Positions 1 to 8,818 of a stretch of 64,000 nucleotides of DNA are shown piece by piece. Made by a program: the position numbers and the translations under genes. The notes beneath the pieces were generated by a model that worked only from the letters and a program-made list of their open reading frames with translations, did not search any database and was not told the DNA's origin. Numbering within the stretch: position 1 is the stretch's first letter; each line of letters opens with the position of its first letter. The DNA comes from Thermohalobaculum sp039815685 (GTDB lineage: Bacteria; Pseudomonadota; Alphaproteobacteria; Rhodobacterales; Rhodobacteraceae). The stretch spans positions 62,001-126,000 of the forward strand of contig JBCBYV010000004.1 in assembly GCA_039815685.1 (NCBI GenBank), written 5' to 3'.

Positions 1-1
1 C

Positions 2-919
2 TACGCCCCTTCCTTCGGCTACGAGCTTGCCGCCCGCCGCGCCCGGGCGACGGGCGGTCTCGACCTCTCCTCCTGGCGCGTCGCGGGCATCGGCGGCGAC
101 ATGGTGCGCGCGGACGCTCTCGAGGAATTCGCCGCCGCCTTCGCCGATCGCGGCTTCGACCGGCGCGCCTTCCTGCCGAGCTACGGCATGGCGGAGGCGA
201 CCCTCGGCCTCGCCTTCACACCCACGGGGCGCGGCGCGCGCTTTGCGAATGTCGACGGCAGCCATCTCAATCTCGGCGACCGGGTGCGCGGCGCACGCCG
301 GGGCAATGGCACCGCCCTCGCCCTCTGCGGCGGCTCGCTCCCGGGCCACGAGATCGAGGTTCGAGGCGCCGACGGCTCGGCGCTTGGCGAGGGCTATGTC
401 GGCCGCGTCCACGCCCGCGGCCCTGGCCTCATGTCCGGCTATCTCGAGTCGCCCAACGCAACGGCGGAGGCCTTCGACGCGGAAGGCTGGCTCGCCACCG
501 GCGATCTCGGCTTTCTGCGCAAGGGCGAGCTGGTCATCGCCGGGCGGGAGAAGGACGTGCTCATGGTCCACGGCCGCGCCGTCTGGCCCCAGGACGTCGA
601 ATGGACCGCAACCGGCGCCGTGAAGGGACCCGGCATCGGCGATGCGGCACTCTTCCGCGTGCCCGGCAGCGGCAAGAGCATCGACGAGGGCACCATGACC
701 CTCGCCCTCGAGGTTCGCGACACGGACCCCGAACGACGCCTCGCCCTCGCCGACGCGGTGCATGAGGCGATCCGGGCCGAGCACGGCATCGAGGTCGAGG
801 TCACCCTCTGGCCCCCTCGCTCGCTGCCCCGCACCTCATCGGGCAAGCTGCAGCGTTCGGTCGCGCGCGCCATGCATCTCGAGACGCTGGAGCAGGTCCG
901 GGTGAAGGTCGCCTCGTGA
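2..919 (+). CDS. Fatty acyl-AMP ligase / acyl-CoA synthetase, 3' part
   Basis: The reading frame is open from the window edge, so the 5' end is missing; 305 residues are visible. It belongs to the AMP-forming adenylate enzymes and fits the fatty acyl-AMP ligase branch: SFGYEL near the visible start, PSYGMAEATLGL, the A8-type stretch TGDLGFLRKGELVIAGREKD, and the C-terminal catalytic lysine motif PRTSSGKLQR. Such enzymes adenylate a fatty acid and load it onto CoA or an acyl carrier protein. It is followed with a 4-base overlap by an epimerase gene, and an ACP gene lies 3.5 kb downstream. I infer that it charges that ACP with the fatty acid for sphingoid-base synthesis, like the acyl-CoA-synthetase-like gene of the Caulobacter ceramide cluster. 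Family certain; acyl acceptor inferred. Confidence 0.85.
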   Translation, partial: YAPSFGYELAARRARATGGLDLSSWRVAGIGGDMVRADALEEFAAAFADRGFDRRAFLPSYGMAEATLGLAFTPTGRGARFANVDGSHLNLGDRVRGARRGNGTALALCGGSLPGHEIEVRGADGSALGEGYVGRVHARGPGLMSGYLESPNATAEAFDAEGWLATGDLGFLRKGELVIAGREKDVLMVHGRAVWPQDVEWTATGAVKGPGIGDAALFRVPGSGKSIDEGTMTLALEVRDTDPERRLALADAVHEAIRAEHGIEVEVTLWPPRSLPRTSSGKLQRSVARAMHLETLEQVRVKVAS

Positions 920-1905
920 CGCGAACCGCGGCCATAACGGGGGCCAGCGGCTTCGTCGGCCGCCATGTGGTGGCAGCCTTCGCAGCAGCCGGTTGGCACT
1001 GCCGTGTGCTCCTGCGCAACCCGGCCGCGGCACCCGCGCTGCCAGCGGAAACGATCGAGGGCACCCTCGAAGACCCGGCCGCCCTCCGTGAGCTCGTCAA
1101 CGGCGCTGATACGATCATCCACATCGCGGGGCTGACCACCAGCCGCGACCCAACAGCCTTCGACCGCATCAACGCAGGCGGCACCGCCAGCATCGCCGAC
1201 GCCTGGGAGAAAAACGCGCCGAGCGCCCGTTTCGTCTTCGTCTCCTCGATGGCCGCGCGCGAGCCGCAGCTCAGCCCCTACGCCGCATCTAAACGGCGCG
1301 CAGAAGACGCGCTCACAACCCGCTCCGGCCGCTGGTGCATCCTGCGCCCCTCTGCCGTCTACGGCCCGCACGACCCATCGACCCTCGCGCTCTTCCGCAT
1401 GGGTCTCGCCCCGATCCAGCCGGTCCTCGGCCCAGGGGACGCGCGGCTCTGCCTCATCCATGTCGAGGACGTCGCCCGCGCCGTGCTCGCCGCCGCCGAG
1501 GGCGCCTCCGACAGCGCGATCTGGGAGCTCAGCGACGCGCAGCATGCGGGCTATGCCTGGCGCGAGATGGCGACCCTCCTCGCGGAGACGATGGGCCGCC
1601 GCCCCCGTCCCGTCGCGCTGCCCCGAACGCTCGTCGATCTGCTCGGCATCGCCGCGGAGCGGCTGCCGGCCGCGCGCAAGCTGATCGGCCCGCTCTCGGC
1701 CGACAAGATCCGGGAACTCCGCCATCTCGACTGGTCCTCCTCGGCCGCGGCGCAACCGCCACCCGCACTCTGGCGGCCGACCCTTTCCCTGGCCGAGGGT
1801 TTCGAGCATACGGTCCGCGCGCTAGAAGCCGCCGGGCAGATCCCACCGCGCCCGACGCCCGTCCGGGGGCCGCGACCGCGCACAACCACAGAGGAAGCGT
1901 CATGA
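916..1905 (+). CDS. cerR: NAD(P)-dependent epimerase/reductase, CerR-like
   Basis: A 329-residue extended short-chain dehydrogenase. The N-terminal nucleotide-binding motif TGASGFVG spans residues 8-15, the strand ending VFVSS is at about 107-111, and the catalytic pair is Tyr122/Lys126 in PYAASK. The start is GTG overlapping the stop of the ligase gene (GTGA), which implies translational coupling. In Caulobacter an epimerase-annotated protein of this family, CerR, reduces the 3-keto group during ceramide synthesis. Position between the ligase and the serine palmitoyltransferase makes the same job likely here. A nucleotide-sugar or sterol-type epimerase role is the alternative. The fold is clear; the substrate is inferred from context. 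Confidence 0.78.
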   Translation: MTRTAAITGASGFVGRHVVAAFAAAGWHCRVLLRNPAAAPALPAETIEGTLEDPAALRELVNGADTIIHIAGLTTSRDPTAFDRINAGGTASIADAWEKNAPSARFVFVSSMAAREPQLSPYAASKRRAEDALTTRSGRWCILRPSAVYGPHDPSTLALFRMGLAPIQPVLGPGDARLCLIHVEDVARAVLAAAEGASDSAIWELSDAQHAGYAWREMATLLAETMGRRPRPVALPRTLVDLLGIAAERLPAARKLIGPLSADKIRELRHLDWSSSAAAQPPPALWRPTLSLAEGFEHTVRALEAAGQIPPRPTPVRGPRPRTTTEEAS

Positions 1906-2690
1906 CCACCAATGCCGTGATCCTGAGCGCCGGGCGCGGGAAGCGCCTCTCCCCGCTGACCGACAACAAGCCGAAATGCCTCGTCGAGATCGGCGGACGC
2001 ACCATCCTCGAATGGCAGCTCCGCGCCATCGCCGCGAACGGCATCGACCGCGTCGCCATCGTCACGGGCTTCGAGACGGAGCAGGTCGAGCGCGCCGTCG
2101 ACCGCATGGGCCTCTCCCTCGTCCCCGAGATCGTCTTCAACCCGTTCCACGCCGTTGCCGACAATATCGGCTCCTGCTGGGAGGCTCGCGAGCGTATCGG
2201 CAGCGATACCGTCCTGATGAACGGCGACACGCTCTTCGGCGCCGACGTCCTCGCCCGGCTCCTGCGGGAGGCCTCCGCTCCGATCAGCGTCACCGCCGAC
2301 GCGAAGGCGCATTACGACGCGGACGACATGAAGATCCGGGCTGAAGGCCATCGCCTCACCGCCATCGGGAAGACCCTCGACCTGCCGATCGACGGCGAGT
2401 CCATCGGCCTCCTGCGCTTTATCGGCATGGGCGGCGCGCTCTTCCGCACGGCCATGCGCGATGCGCTCCAGCGGTCGGAAGCGCTGAAGCGCTGGTATCT
2501 CTCGATCATCGACGCCCTCGCCCCCGACGGCCATGTCGGCGTCGTCAGGCTGCAGGGCGAAGTCTGGGCGGAGGTCGATTTCCCCACGGACCTCACCCAT
2601 GCCGAAGCCGCGGTCGCCAGCTTCGGGTCCAAGCTGCCGACCCCAGAGCCGACCACCGAGCCGACCGCGCGGGCCGCCAGCGGCGCGTAA
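1902..2690 (+). CDS. Nucleotidyltransferase (sugar/alcohol-phosphate cytidylyltransferase type)
   Basis: A 262-residue NTP-transferase fold protein starting at ATG 1902, overlapping the previous stop by four bases. It has the N-terminal NTP-binding signature SAGRGKRLSPLT, the KPKCLVEIGG segment, and a metal-binding MNGDTLFG. The family makes CDP- or NDP-activated head groups, for example phosphocholine or inositol-phosphate cytidylyltransferases. In a locus with two CDP-alcohol phosphotransferases, the simplest reading is that it produces a CDP-activated precursor for the sphingolipid head group. The nucleotide and alcohol cannot be read from sequence. The C-terminal tail is rich in Pro, Thr and Ala and looks disordered. 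Confidence 0.8.
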   Translation: MTTNAVILSAGRGKRLSPLTDNKPKCLVEIGGRTILEWQLRAIAANGIDRVAIVTGFETEQVERAVDRMGLSLVPEIVFNPFHAVADNIGSCWEARERIGSDTVLMNGDTLFGADVLARLLREASAPISVTADAKAHYDADDMKIRAEGHRLTAIGKTLDLPIDGESIGLLRFIGMGGALFRTAMRDALQRSEALKRWYLSIIDALAPDGHVGVVRLQGEVWAEVDFPTDLTHAEAAVASFGSKLPTPEPTTEPTARAASGA

Positions 2691-4399
2691 TGCTCCTCGA
2701 TCTCGAGAGCGCCGACAGTCCTGCCGAACTCGTCGCCGATGTCTGCATTGCGGGCGCGGGCGCTGCGGGCGTCACCCTCGCCCGCTCGCTGACCGCCCAA
2801 GGAATCTCGGTCCTCCTCCTCGAAAGCGGCTCGCGCGACTACACCAAGGCCGCCCAGGCCCTCGCCGACGGCGAGGTCTCCGAGGCGGGTGCGCCCTACT
2901 ACCCTCTCCGCGACAGCAGACTGCGCTTCTTCGGCGGGACGACCGCGATCTGGGGCGGGCGCGTCGCGGAACTCGACCCCATCGATTTCGAGCGGCGGGA
3001 AGGCGTGCCCCATTCGGGCTGGCCGCTCAGCCACGAGGATATGCTCCCTTGGGTCGATGCCGCCTACAAAGCGCTCGGTCTCACCCGCATCGCTACGGCC
3101 GAGGAAGGCTGGAAAAGGCTCGGCCGGCAGGGACCACCGCTCGATCCCACAGCACTGGAGCCCGGCTTCTGGCAGTTCGACGAGCGCGCGGATCGCTTCA
3201 CCCTCTCCGCATCGGGGGACCTGGCGAACCACCCGAAATTGCGCATCGTCCTCAACGCCACGGTCACGGCCATCGAGCTCGCGCCGGAAGGCGGCACCGT
3301 CTCCGCCTTTCAGCTATCGTCGCTCAGCGGCCACACCGCGACAGCACGCGCACAACACTTCGTGATTGCGACTGGCGGGATCGAGGCGCCGCGCCTCGTC
3401 CTCGCCTCACGCCTGAAAGCAACCGGCGATGCATCACGCGGCTTCGGCGGCGACGCCGTCGGGCGCTACTTCATGGAGCACCCGCATGCCCGGGGCGGCC
3501 GCCTCGTGCCCGCACCCGGCCGTGGATCGGCCTGGCGCGCGCTCGGCATGCTGCCCCGCCACGCGCGCTTTAACGGCATCCGCCACGCTGCCGTTCTGCG
3601 CCCCGCCGCCGAGATCCAGCGGCGCGAGGGCATCCTCAACAGCGCCCTCGGTCTCGTGCTGCGGGCGCCCGAGGCCGCCGGTGCCGGCATGGCGCGCAAC
3701 GCCTATGCCACGCTCCGCCATACCCTGCCGTCCTCCGGGCCCTGGCGCCGGATCTGGCGCCTCAGCCGCCGCGGGGCCGCCGCCTGGCGGCGCATCGCGG
3801 ACCCAGCGCTCACGACCCTCTCAACCACACTCGGCAGCAGGGAAATCGCCCTATCGATCAGGGCCGAACAGGCGCCCAACCCGGCAAGCCGGATCACGCT
3901 GTCGGGCGAGCGCCGGGACGCCCTCGGCGTACCCCTTCCGGTCCTCGACTGGCGCCTCACGGAGCTCGACCGCCGCTCGGTCGCCCGGCTCGTGGATGTC
4001 TTTGGCGCGGAAGTCGCCCGGGCAGGCCTAGGTCACGTAGAGCCGAGCGCCTGGCTCGCAGATACCGGAAGCGGCGGCTGGCACTTCGACCCCGGGATCG
4101 GCAACCACGCCATCGGCGGCTATCATCACATGGGCACGCTGCGCATGGGCACCGACCCGCGCGAGAGCGTGGTCGATGCCGATTGCCGCTTCCACGACCT
4201 CCCAAACCTGCATGTCGCAGGCTCCGCCGTCTTCCCGACAGGCGGCTGGGCGAACCCGACCCTCACGATCATTGCCCTGACGCTGCGGCTTGGCGACACG
4301 CTTGGCCGGCTCATTGCACGTAGTGACATAGTCGGTCAGCCCGACTACCAACGCAGTGTCGGGCGGCCATCTCGAATGCTAGCCACGCAACAACAATAA
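2690..4399 (+). CDS. GMC-family FAD oxidoreductase
   Basis: A 569-residue flavoprotein of the glucose-methanol-choline family. It has an N-terminal dinucleotide-binding motif (GAGAAG near residues 23-28), FFGGTTAIWGGR in the FAD domain, and the C-terminal signature HHMGTLRMG followed by NPTLT, which carry the usual active-site His and Asn. The start overlaps the upstream stop by one base (TAATG). These enzymes oxidise primary or secondary alcohols. Sitting between the nucleotidyltransferase and the ACP in a sphingolipid operon, it may oxidise a hydroxyl on the sphingoid base or on the head group; that is inference. No signal peptide is seen, so it is probably cytoplasmic or membrane-associated. 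Confidence 0.82.
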   Translation: MLLDLESADSPAELVADVCIAGAGAAGVTLARSLTAQGISVLLLESGSRDYTKAAQALADGEVSEAGAPYYPLRDSRLRFFGGTTAIWGGRVAELDPIDFERREGVPHSGWPLSHEDMLPWVDAAYKALGLTRIATAEEGWKRLGRQGPPLDPTALEPGFWQFDERADRFTLSASGDLANHPKLRIVLNATVTAIELAPEGGTVSAFQLSSLSGHTATARAQHFVIATGGIEAPRLVLASRLKATGDASRGFGGDAVGRYFMEHPHARGGRLVPAPGRGSAWRALGMLPRHARFNGIRHAAVLRPAAEIQRREGILNSALGLVLRAPEAAGAGMARNAYATLRHTLPSSGPWRRIWRLSRRGAAAWRRIADPALTTLSTTLGSREIALSIRAEQAPNPASRITLSGERRDALGVPLPVLDWRLTELDRRSVARLVDVFGAEVARAGLGHVEPSAWLADTGSGGWHFDPGIGNHAIGGYHHMGTLRMGTDPRESVVDADCRFHDLPNLHVAGSAVFPTGGWANPTLTIIALTLRLGDTLGRLIARSDIVGQPDYQRSVGRPSRMLATQQQ

Positions 4400-4428
4400 G
4401 AAGAGCAACAAGAAGTACGGAGCGAGAG

Positions 4429-4713
4429 ATGACGGAGAGCGGCGCACAGGCGCGCGTACTTGCCATGCTTGCGGAAAAGCTGGGGCGCCATGACCTCACG
4501 CCAGACAGCTCGATAACGGCCGATGCCGGGCTCGACTCGGTCAGCGTGATGGATTTCGTGCTCGAGCTCGAGGACGAGTTCGACACCACCATCCCGCTCG
4601 ACCAGCTCTCGAACGTCCGCACCATCCGCGAGCTCGCCGGCGTGATCACCAGGCTGCGCCAGCCCGTGCCGGACGCCCAGCCCCGCGCTGGCCTCAACGG
4701 GCACAGCTCATGA
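4429..4713 (+). CDS. Acyl carrier protein (sphingolipid-locus ACP)
   Basis: A 94-residue acidic carrier protein. The phosphopantetheine attachment serine is Ser37 in AGLDSVSVMDF, followed by the typical acidic helix (ELEDEFDTT). It overlaps the downstream serine palmitoyltransferase by four bases (ATGA), so the two are probably translationally coupled. It is distinct from a fatty-acid-synthase ACP in context: no fab genes are adjacent. By analogy with the specialised ACP of the Caulobacter ceramide cluster, it likely presents the acyl thioester to the serine palmitoyltransferase. It needs a phosphopantetheinyl transferase encoded elsewhere. Confidence 0.88.
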   Translation: MTESGAQARVLAMLAEKLGRHDLTPDSSITADAGLDSVSVMDFVLELEDEFDTTIPLDQLSNVRTIRELAGVITRLRQPVPDAQPRAGLNGHSS

Positions 4714-5996
4714 GCGTCGAGGCAAGGCTCAGGGAGGCAGCCGCACGCTTCTCCTCCGTCAAGGCACTCGGCCGCGACCCCAGCGCGCTCGCCTTCGACC
4801 GCATGATCTCGCCCATGGTCGGTGTGCTCGAGGGGCGCGAGATGCTGCTCTTCGGTACCAACAACTATCTCGGCACGACAATGGAGCCGGCTTGCGTCGA
4901 AGCATCCATCGAGGCGACGCGCCGCTTCGGTGTCGGCACCACCGGCTCGCGCATCGCCAACGGCACATATGGCGGGCATCGCGCGCTCGAAAGGCGCATC
5001 GCAGATTTCTACGGCCGCCGCTCGGCCATCGTCTTCTCCACCGGCTATATCGCCAATCTCGGCACGATCTGCGCGCTCGCGGGCAATGACGACCAGATCC
5101 TGATCGACGCGGATAGCCATGCCTCGATCTACGACGCCTGCCGAATGTCGGGCTCCGAGATCATCCGCTTCCGCCACAATTCCGCGCGCGACCTCGAGCG
5201 TAAGCTGAAGCGCCTCGAAGGGCGCGGCGGCCTTAAGCTCGTCGTTGTCGAGGGCATCTACTCCATGCTTGGCGACACCGCACCGCTCGACGAGATCGCC
5301 GAGGTGAAGCGCAAGGCCGGCCCCGACGTCTGCCTCGTCGTCGATGAGGCGCATTCGCTGGGCGTGCTCGGCCCCACCGGCCGGGGCCAAGCGGAAGCGC
5401 AGGGGGTCGAGGCCGACTGCGACGTGATCGTGGGCACCTTCTCCAAGAGCCTCGGCACCATCGGCGGCTTCTGCGTCTCCGACATCCCGGGCTTCGACAC
5501 CGTGCGCGCGCTTTCCCGCCCCTACATGTTCACCGCCTCCGGCTCGCCCGGCACAGTCGCTGCAGCCATGGCGGCAATCGACAGGCTGGCGGAGGACACA
5601 TCGGTCCGCAAACGCCTCTGGGACAACACCACCCGGCTCTATGAGGGGCTGACGCGCATCGGCCTCACGCTCGGGCCCGAGCCGAGCCCCGTGATCGGGC
5701 TCGTCTGTCCCGATCCGACGACCGCCGTGATGCTCTGGAACACCCTGATCGATCGCGGGGTCTACACCAATATCGCCCTCCCGCCGGCGACGCCGAACGG
5801 GCTTGCGCTCCTCCGCGTCTCGGTCTCCTCGGCGCACACGCCGGATCAGATCGACGGGGCGCTCAAGGTCTTTGCGGAGGCTGCGGCAGAGCTTCGGCTC
5901 GGCGCGAACGCGGTCAGCGAAGGCGCCCCTCCCGCCAAAGCCGCCACAGTACCAGCGGGGCTGCCAGAGCCGGCCAACGGCGCTGCCACCGGCTGA
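4710..5996 (+). CDS. spt: Serine palmitoyltransferase (alpha-oxoamine synthase family)
   Basis: A 428-residue PLP enzyme of the alpha-oxoamine synthase family (serine palmitoyltransferase, BioF, Kbl, HemA). Visible motifs: FGTNNYLG near residue 50, GSRIANGTYGGH, the PLP-stacking His137 in DADSHAS, Asp212 and His215 in VVDEAHSLGVLG, and the Schiff-base Lys246 in GTFSKSLGT. The direct link to an ACP gene, a CerR-like reductase and a ceramide-synthase-like acyltransferase argues for serine palmitoyltransferase, which condenses L-serine with an acyl thioester to 3-ketosphinganine, rather than BioF or Kbl. The last 83 bases overlap the 3' end of the converging - strand gene. It is a soluble, single-chain bacterial type with no membrane anchor. 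Confidence 0.85.
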   Translation: MSVEARLREAAARFSSVKALGRDPSALAFDRMISPMVGVLEGREMLLFGTNNYLGTTMEPACVEASIEATRRFGVGTTGSRIANGTYGGHRALERRIADFYGRRSAIVFSTGYIANLGTICALAGNDDQILIDADSHASIYDACRMSGSEIIRFRHNSARDLERKLKRLEGRGGLKLVVVEGIYSMLGDTAPLDEIAEVKRKAGPDVCLVVDEAHSLGVLGPTGRGQAEAQGVEADCDVIVGTFSKSLGTIGGFCVSDIPGFDTVRALSRPYMFTASGSPGTVAAAMAAIDRLAEDTSVRKRLWDNTTRLYEGLTRIGLTLGPEPSPVIGLVCPDPTTAVMLWNTLIDRGVYTNIALPPATPNGLALLRVSVSSAHTPDQIDGALKVFAEAAAELRLGANAVSEGAPPAKAATVPAGLPEPANGAATG

Positions 5997-6801
5997 CCTC
6001 GACGGGGCGGCCGGAGTGCCGCTCCACCTTGGCCAGCGCATAAGCCACGCCACCCGAATAGGTCATGCCTGCCTTGGTGAGGCGCGCTAGGTTGAGCGCC
6101 TTGCCCGCCACGCGCCGGATCGCCCAGCCACGCGCCGCGCGCCGCCGCCCCTCCGGCGTCGCGGCGGGCAACGGAGCAAGCGCCGCCAGCTCGCAAAACC
6201 AGGCGGCATCGGCCTCCACCACGCTGGCGGCGCGATCCTCGCCCCGCTCGACCCGAAGCTCGACACCATAGGTATGCCGGTAGAGCGCCGCCCAATCCGA
6301 CGACGGATCCTCGCCCGCTCCAACGACCAGATGCGCGGTCCACCAGCGCGCCGTGCGCACACCCTCTGCAACAGCGGCGACAACCGCATCGGCAGTCGCC
6401 GTATCCCGGGTCCGGACAAGCCGCGTCGGCTGTGAGAACCGCGCCCAGATCGTGGTGTCGATCCTGCCGCGACACATGCGGCTGGCAAAGGCCGGCAGGC
6501 TCATCACCGCCACCTTCGCGCCGTTCGGCCCCTCGGGCAGGAAGGTAACGGTGGGCGGCAGCAGGCGGCCACCAGGCCCCATGCCCGACGGGTCCGTCAG
6601 CAGGTAGAAATCGACCGGTCCCGCCCCCGGGCGAAGCGCCTCCTCGGGCCGGCGCAACGCCGCACCGTAAAGCAGCACCGCGCGCGCCCCAGGGCGCTGC
6701 ATCAGCGTCTCCGCCATCGCCTCGAAGCCGGCAGGCACCGGCCGTTGCAGCGTCACCGCGATACGGTCCTGGAGCGTGCTGGAGCCCACCCCGTCCGTCA
6801 C
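5914..6801 (-). CDS. Uncharacterised protein of the sphingolipid locus
   Basis: A 295-residue protein with no signal peptide. The middle (VLLYGAALRRPEE, then VDFYLLTD about 30 residues later) resembles the start of a nucleotidyltransferase fold with a G-to-A change in the GS motif and an altered acidic pair, so catalytic activity by that mechanism is doubtful. The C-terminal third is basic. It overlaps the upstream kinase gene by four bases and converges on spt with an 83-base 3' overlap. From memory, a Caulobacter gene at the same position next to the ceramide kinase is needed for ceramide phosphoglycerate formation; orthology here is inferred from gene order only. A role in head-group addition is likely; the reaction is unknown. 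Confidence 0.7.
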   Translation of the reverse strand: MTDGVGSSTLQDRIAVTLQRPVPAGFEAMAETLMQRPGARAVLLYGAALRRPEEALRPGAGPVDFYLLTDPSGMGPGGRLLPPTVTFLPEGPNGAKVAVMSLPAFASRMCRGRIDTTIWARFSQPTRLVRTRDTATADAVVAAVAEGVRTARWWTAHLVVGAGEDPSSDWAALYRHTYGVELRVERGEDRAASVVEADAAWFCELAALAPLPAATPEGRRRAARGWAIRRVAGKALNLARLTKAGMTYSGGVAYALAKVERHSGRPVEVSRWQRRWPALAAPLVLWRLWREGRLR

Positions 6802-7757
6802 AAGACGCGCCTCGGACTACCGAGCCTCTCTGCCGGGACGCGCTCCCTCGCGGACGCTTCGGGAACCAGGAACCGAACAGGCGGGGAGGGCTCGATGGTC
6901 AGGGTCGTATCCGGCTCGCACGCGATCACATCGCCATCGAGCACGAAGGAGCCGACCCCTCCGAGCTCAATCACCTCAGCCCGCCCACGCCGATAGCCGG
7001 CCCGTTCTAGGCATGGGCGATGTCGACCGCTGAGCACCAACGGCGCCGCGACCGCCAGTCTGCGCCCGGGCGCATCGATATCGAGCCAGCGGATCGCACC
7101 CGCCCCCTCCCGCCCGAAGGGATCGAGCCGAAGCGGCAATCGACCCTCCGCGGCGGTGGCCGCGAACAAAAGCCGCCGCCCGGTGGGTGCTGCCACGCCA
7201 TCGACGGAGACATCGAGCGGTACCCCGCGCCGCCACGGCCCTTCTGGCCCCTGCAACACCGCATCCCACAGCGCGCGCCCCACGGCCGATGCAACACCCG
7301 CAGCACCGACCGGGCCGCGTCGCTCAGCCGATAGACGCGTGGCCCGCTCATAGGCACCGAGGCCAAAGATCAGCCCATGCCGGTGACGTCCTGCGTTCCG
7401 CACCCGCAACAGGCGACGCGCGACCACCAGGCCGCCGCCGGCGTCCTCCGGCAGTCGCGACCCCCATCCCCCGATCTCCCGGCAGAAGAGGTTGGTGTTG
7501 CCGCGTCTGAGAAGGATCAGCGCCACCCGCTCCGCCGCCTGCTCCCGCAGCAGCGCATCGACGACCAGTCGCACGGTCCCGTCGCCGCCATCCAACGCGA
7601 TGCGCTGGACACCCGCCGCCAGCAGCGACCGCACCGCCTCACCCGTCGCCTCGCGCGAGGCCGGCGATGCGACCACCGCCTCCGGTGGCACCGTCAGGCC
7701 CGTCCCGCGGCGATTGGCGCTGCTCGCCGCGTTGCGGATGACGCCCAGCGTGCTCAC
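6798..7757 (-). CDS. Lipid kinase, diacylglycerol-kinase fold (ceramide kinase-like)
   Basis: A 319-residue protein with the diacylglycerol/sphingosine kinase catalytic signature: an N-terminal phosphate-binding segment RNAASSANRRG (residues 8-18), GGDGT at residues 57-61, and RGNTNLFCREIG where the family has its GTGNDFA-like loop. The family phosphorylates lipid hydroxyls with ATP. The cognate substrate here is probably ceramide, as for the bacterial ceramide kinase CpgB of Caulobacter, whose gene also lies beside spt. It overlaps both neighbours by four bases, so the three - strand genes form one transcription unit. A generic YegS/BmrU-type kinase is the less likely alternative. Confidence 0.82.
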   Translation of the reverse strand: MSTLGVIRNAASSANRRGTGLTVPPEAVVASPASREATGEAVRSLLAAGVQRIALDGGDGTVRLVVDALLREQAAERVALILLRRGNTNLFCREIGGWGSRLPEDAGGGLVVARRLLRVRNAGRHRHGLIFGLGAYERATRLSAERRGPVGAAGVASAVGRALWDAVLQGPEGPWRRGVPLDVSVDGVAAPTGRRLLFAATAAEGRLPLRLDPFGREGAGAIRWLDIDAPGRRLAVAAPLVLSGRHRPCLERAGYRRGRAEVIELGGVGSFVLDGDVIACEPDTTLTIEPSPPVRFLVPEASARERVPAERLGSPRRVL

Positions 7758-8818
7758 GGCTCGGCCATCCAGGAGACGACCGGACCGTGACGGAGCGCCA
7801 GATGCGCCTGCAGGATGCGGAGGAGATGGACGACGAAGCAGATCGCGACCCAGGCCGCGACCGCCACCAGCCCCTCAGCCGGCAGGCCGAAGGCCGTGAA
7901 CGCCATCAGGATCAGGAGGTTCGGGTTGCGCCGCGCCGTGATCTCGCGAAACGCGCTGTCGAAGGGGCGCCAGGTGTGCATATCGGCGCGGAACCGGGCG
8001 ATGAACCAGCCTTCCTCGAGGCGCTGCGCCACATAGCCCGCCACGATCACCGCCAGCGCCGGCCCCAGCAGCGCCGCCGCACCGCCATCGCCCCCCATGC
8101 CGGCCCCCACGGCCCAGGCCCACCACCAGAAGGGCGGATGCACAAGGTCGATGCCATGGTCCGCGATATCCCCGATCCGCGACGAGGTCAGCGTCACGCG
8201 CGCGAGCTTCCCGTCGACCGTGTCGAGAAAGCACATGAGCCAGCCGAGGACGATCCCGGCCCAGAACTGCCCCTGCCAGAAGAGCGCGAAGACCGCGAGG
8301 ACCAGCACGCCGCTCACCGCCGTCACGAGGTTCGGCGAGATCCCGTGCCGCGCACACCAGCGCACCGCCTGAAAGGCAGGCGCCGGCCAGACACGCTTGG
8401 TCACAATGTCCGTCACGCCCTTGTAGGAGGCATCGAAGAGCGCCCGCTCCGCCCCCGGATCGTCCGCGGGCAGGGCGACCGGCCGCGCGATCCGCCGCAG
8501 CTTGGGATCGTACCGTCCGACCAGCCCCACCGCATCGCGAGAACCGGCCGGAGCGGGCGCGCCAGCCTCGAATGCCGCCGACAGCGCCACATCCTCCGCC
8601 CCGCCGAGGCGGACACCGATCAACCGCCCCTCCCGATCCGCCAGCATCGTGCCCGGCGGCGCGGCGGCGAGGGCCGAGACCACATCCGTCGTATAGGCAT
8701 AGTCGTCGCGTAGCCGCACGAGATCCCGCAGCGCGGGCTCGAGCCGCGCAATCTGCCGCGTCAGCCGGTGGGCCGATGGTTCGGAGAAGACGGTTCTGGC
8801 GCCTGCCGCTTCGATCAT
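7754..8818 (-). CDS. CDP-alcohol phosphatidyltransferase with N-terminal nucleotidyltransferase remnant
   Basis: A 354-residue integral membrane enzyme. The C-terminal half carries the complete CDP-alcohol phosphotransferase motif: Asp199, Asp202-Gly203, Ala206-Arg207, Gly216, Asp220 and Asp224 (LDTVDGKLAR to ADHGID), with several membrane helices around it. Residues 1-110 look like the tail of a nucleotidyltransferase domain without its NTP-binding signature. The domain order recalls the fused inositol-phosphate cytidylyltransferase/phosphotransferases. It is a clear paralogue of the gene at 12577-13740: both share YKG.TDI near the junction and the run HPPFWW after the motif. First gene of a three-gene - strand unit, divergent from the metallophosphoesterase with overlapping 5' ends. 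Probably forms the phospho-head-group linkage. Confidence 0.85.
   Translation of the reverse strand: MIEAAGARTVFSEPSAHRLTRQIARLEPALRDLVRLRDDYAYTTDVVSALAAAPPGTMLADREGRLIGVRLGGAEDVALSAAFEAGAPAPAGSRDAVGLVGRYDPKLRRIARPVALPADDPGAERALFDASYKGVTDIVTKRVWPAPAFQAVRWCARHGISPNLVTAVSGVLVLAVFALFWQGQFWAGIVLGWLMCFLDTVDGKLARVTLTSSRIGDIADHGIDLVHPPFWWWAWAVGAGMGGDGGAAALLGPALAVIVAGYVAQRLEEGWFIARFRADMHTWRPFDSAFREITARRNPNLLILMAFTAFGLPAEGLVAVAAWVAICFVVHLLRILQAHLALRHGPVVSWMAEP

Noticed and set aside
439..1809. 456-residue open frame on the - strand
   Set aside because: Antisense to the ligase and CerR-like genes, with no family features; a by-product of high GC content.
4311..6053. 580-residue open frame on the - strand over acp and spt
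   Set aside because: Full overlap with well-supported genes on the other strand and low-complexity composition.
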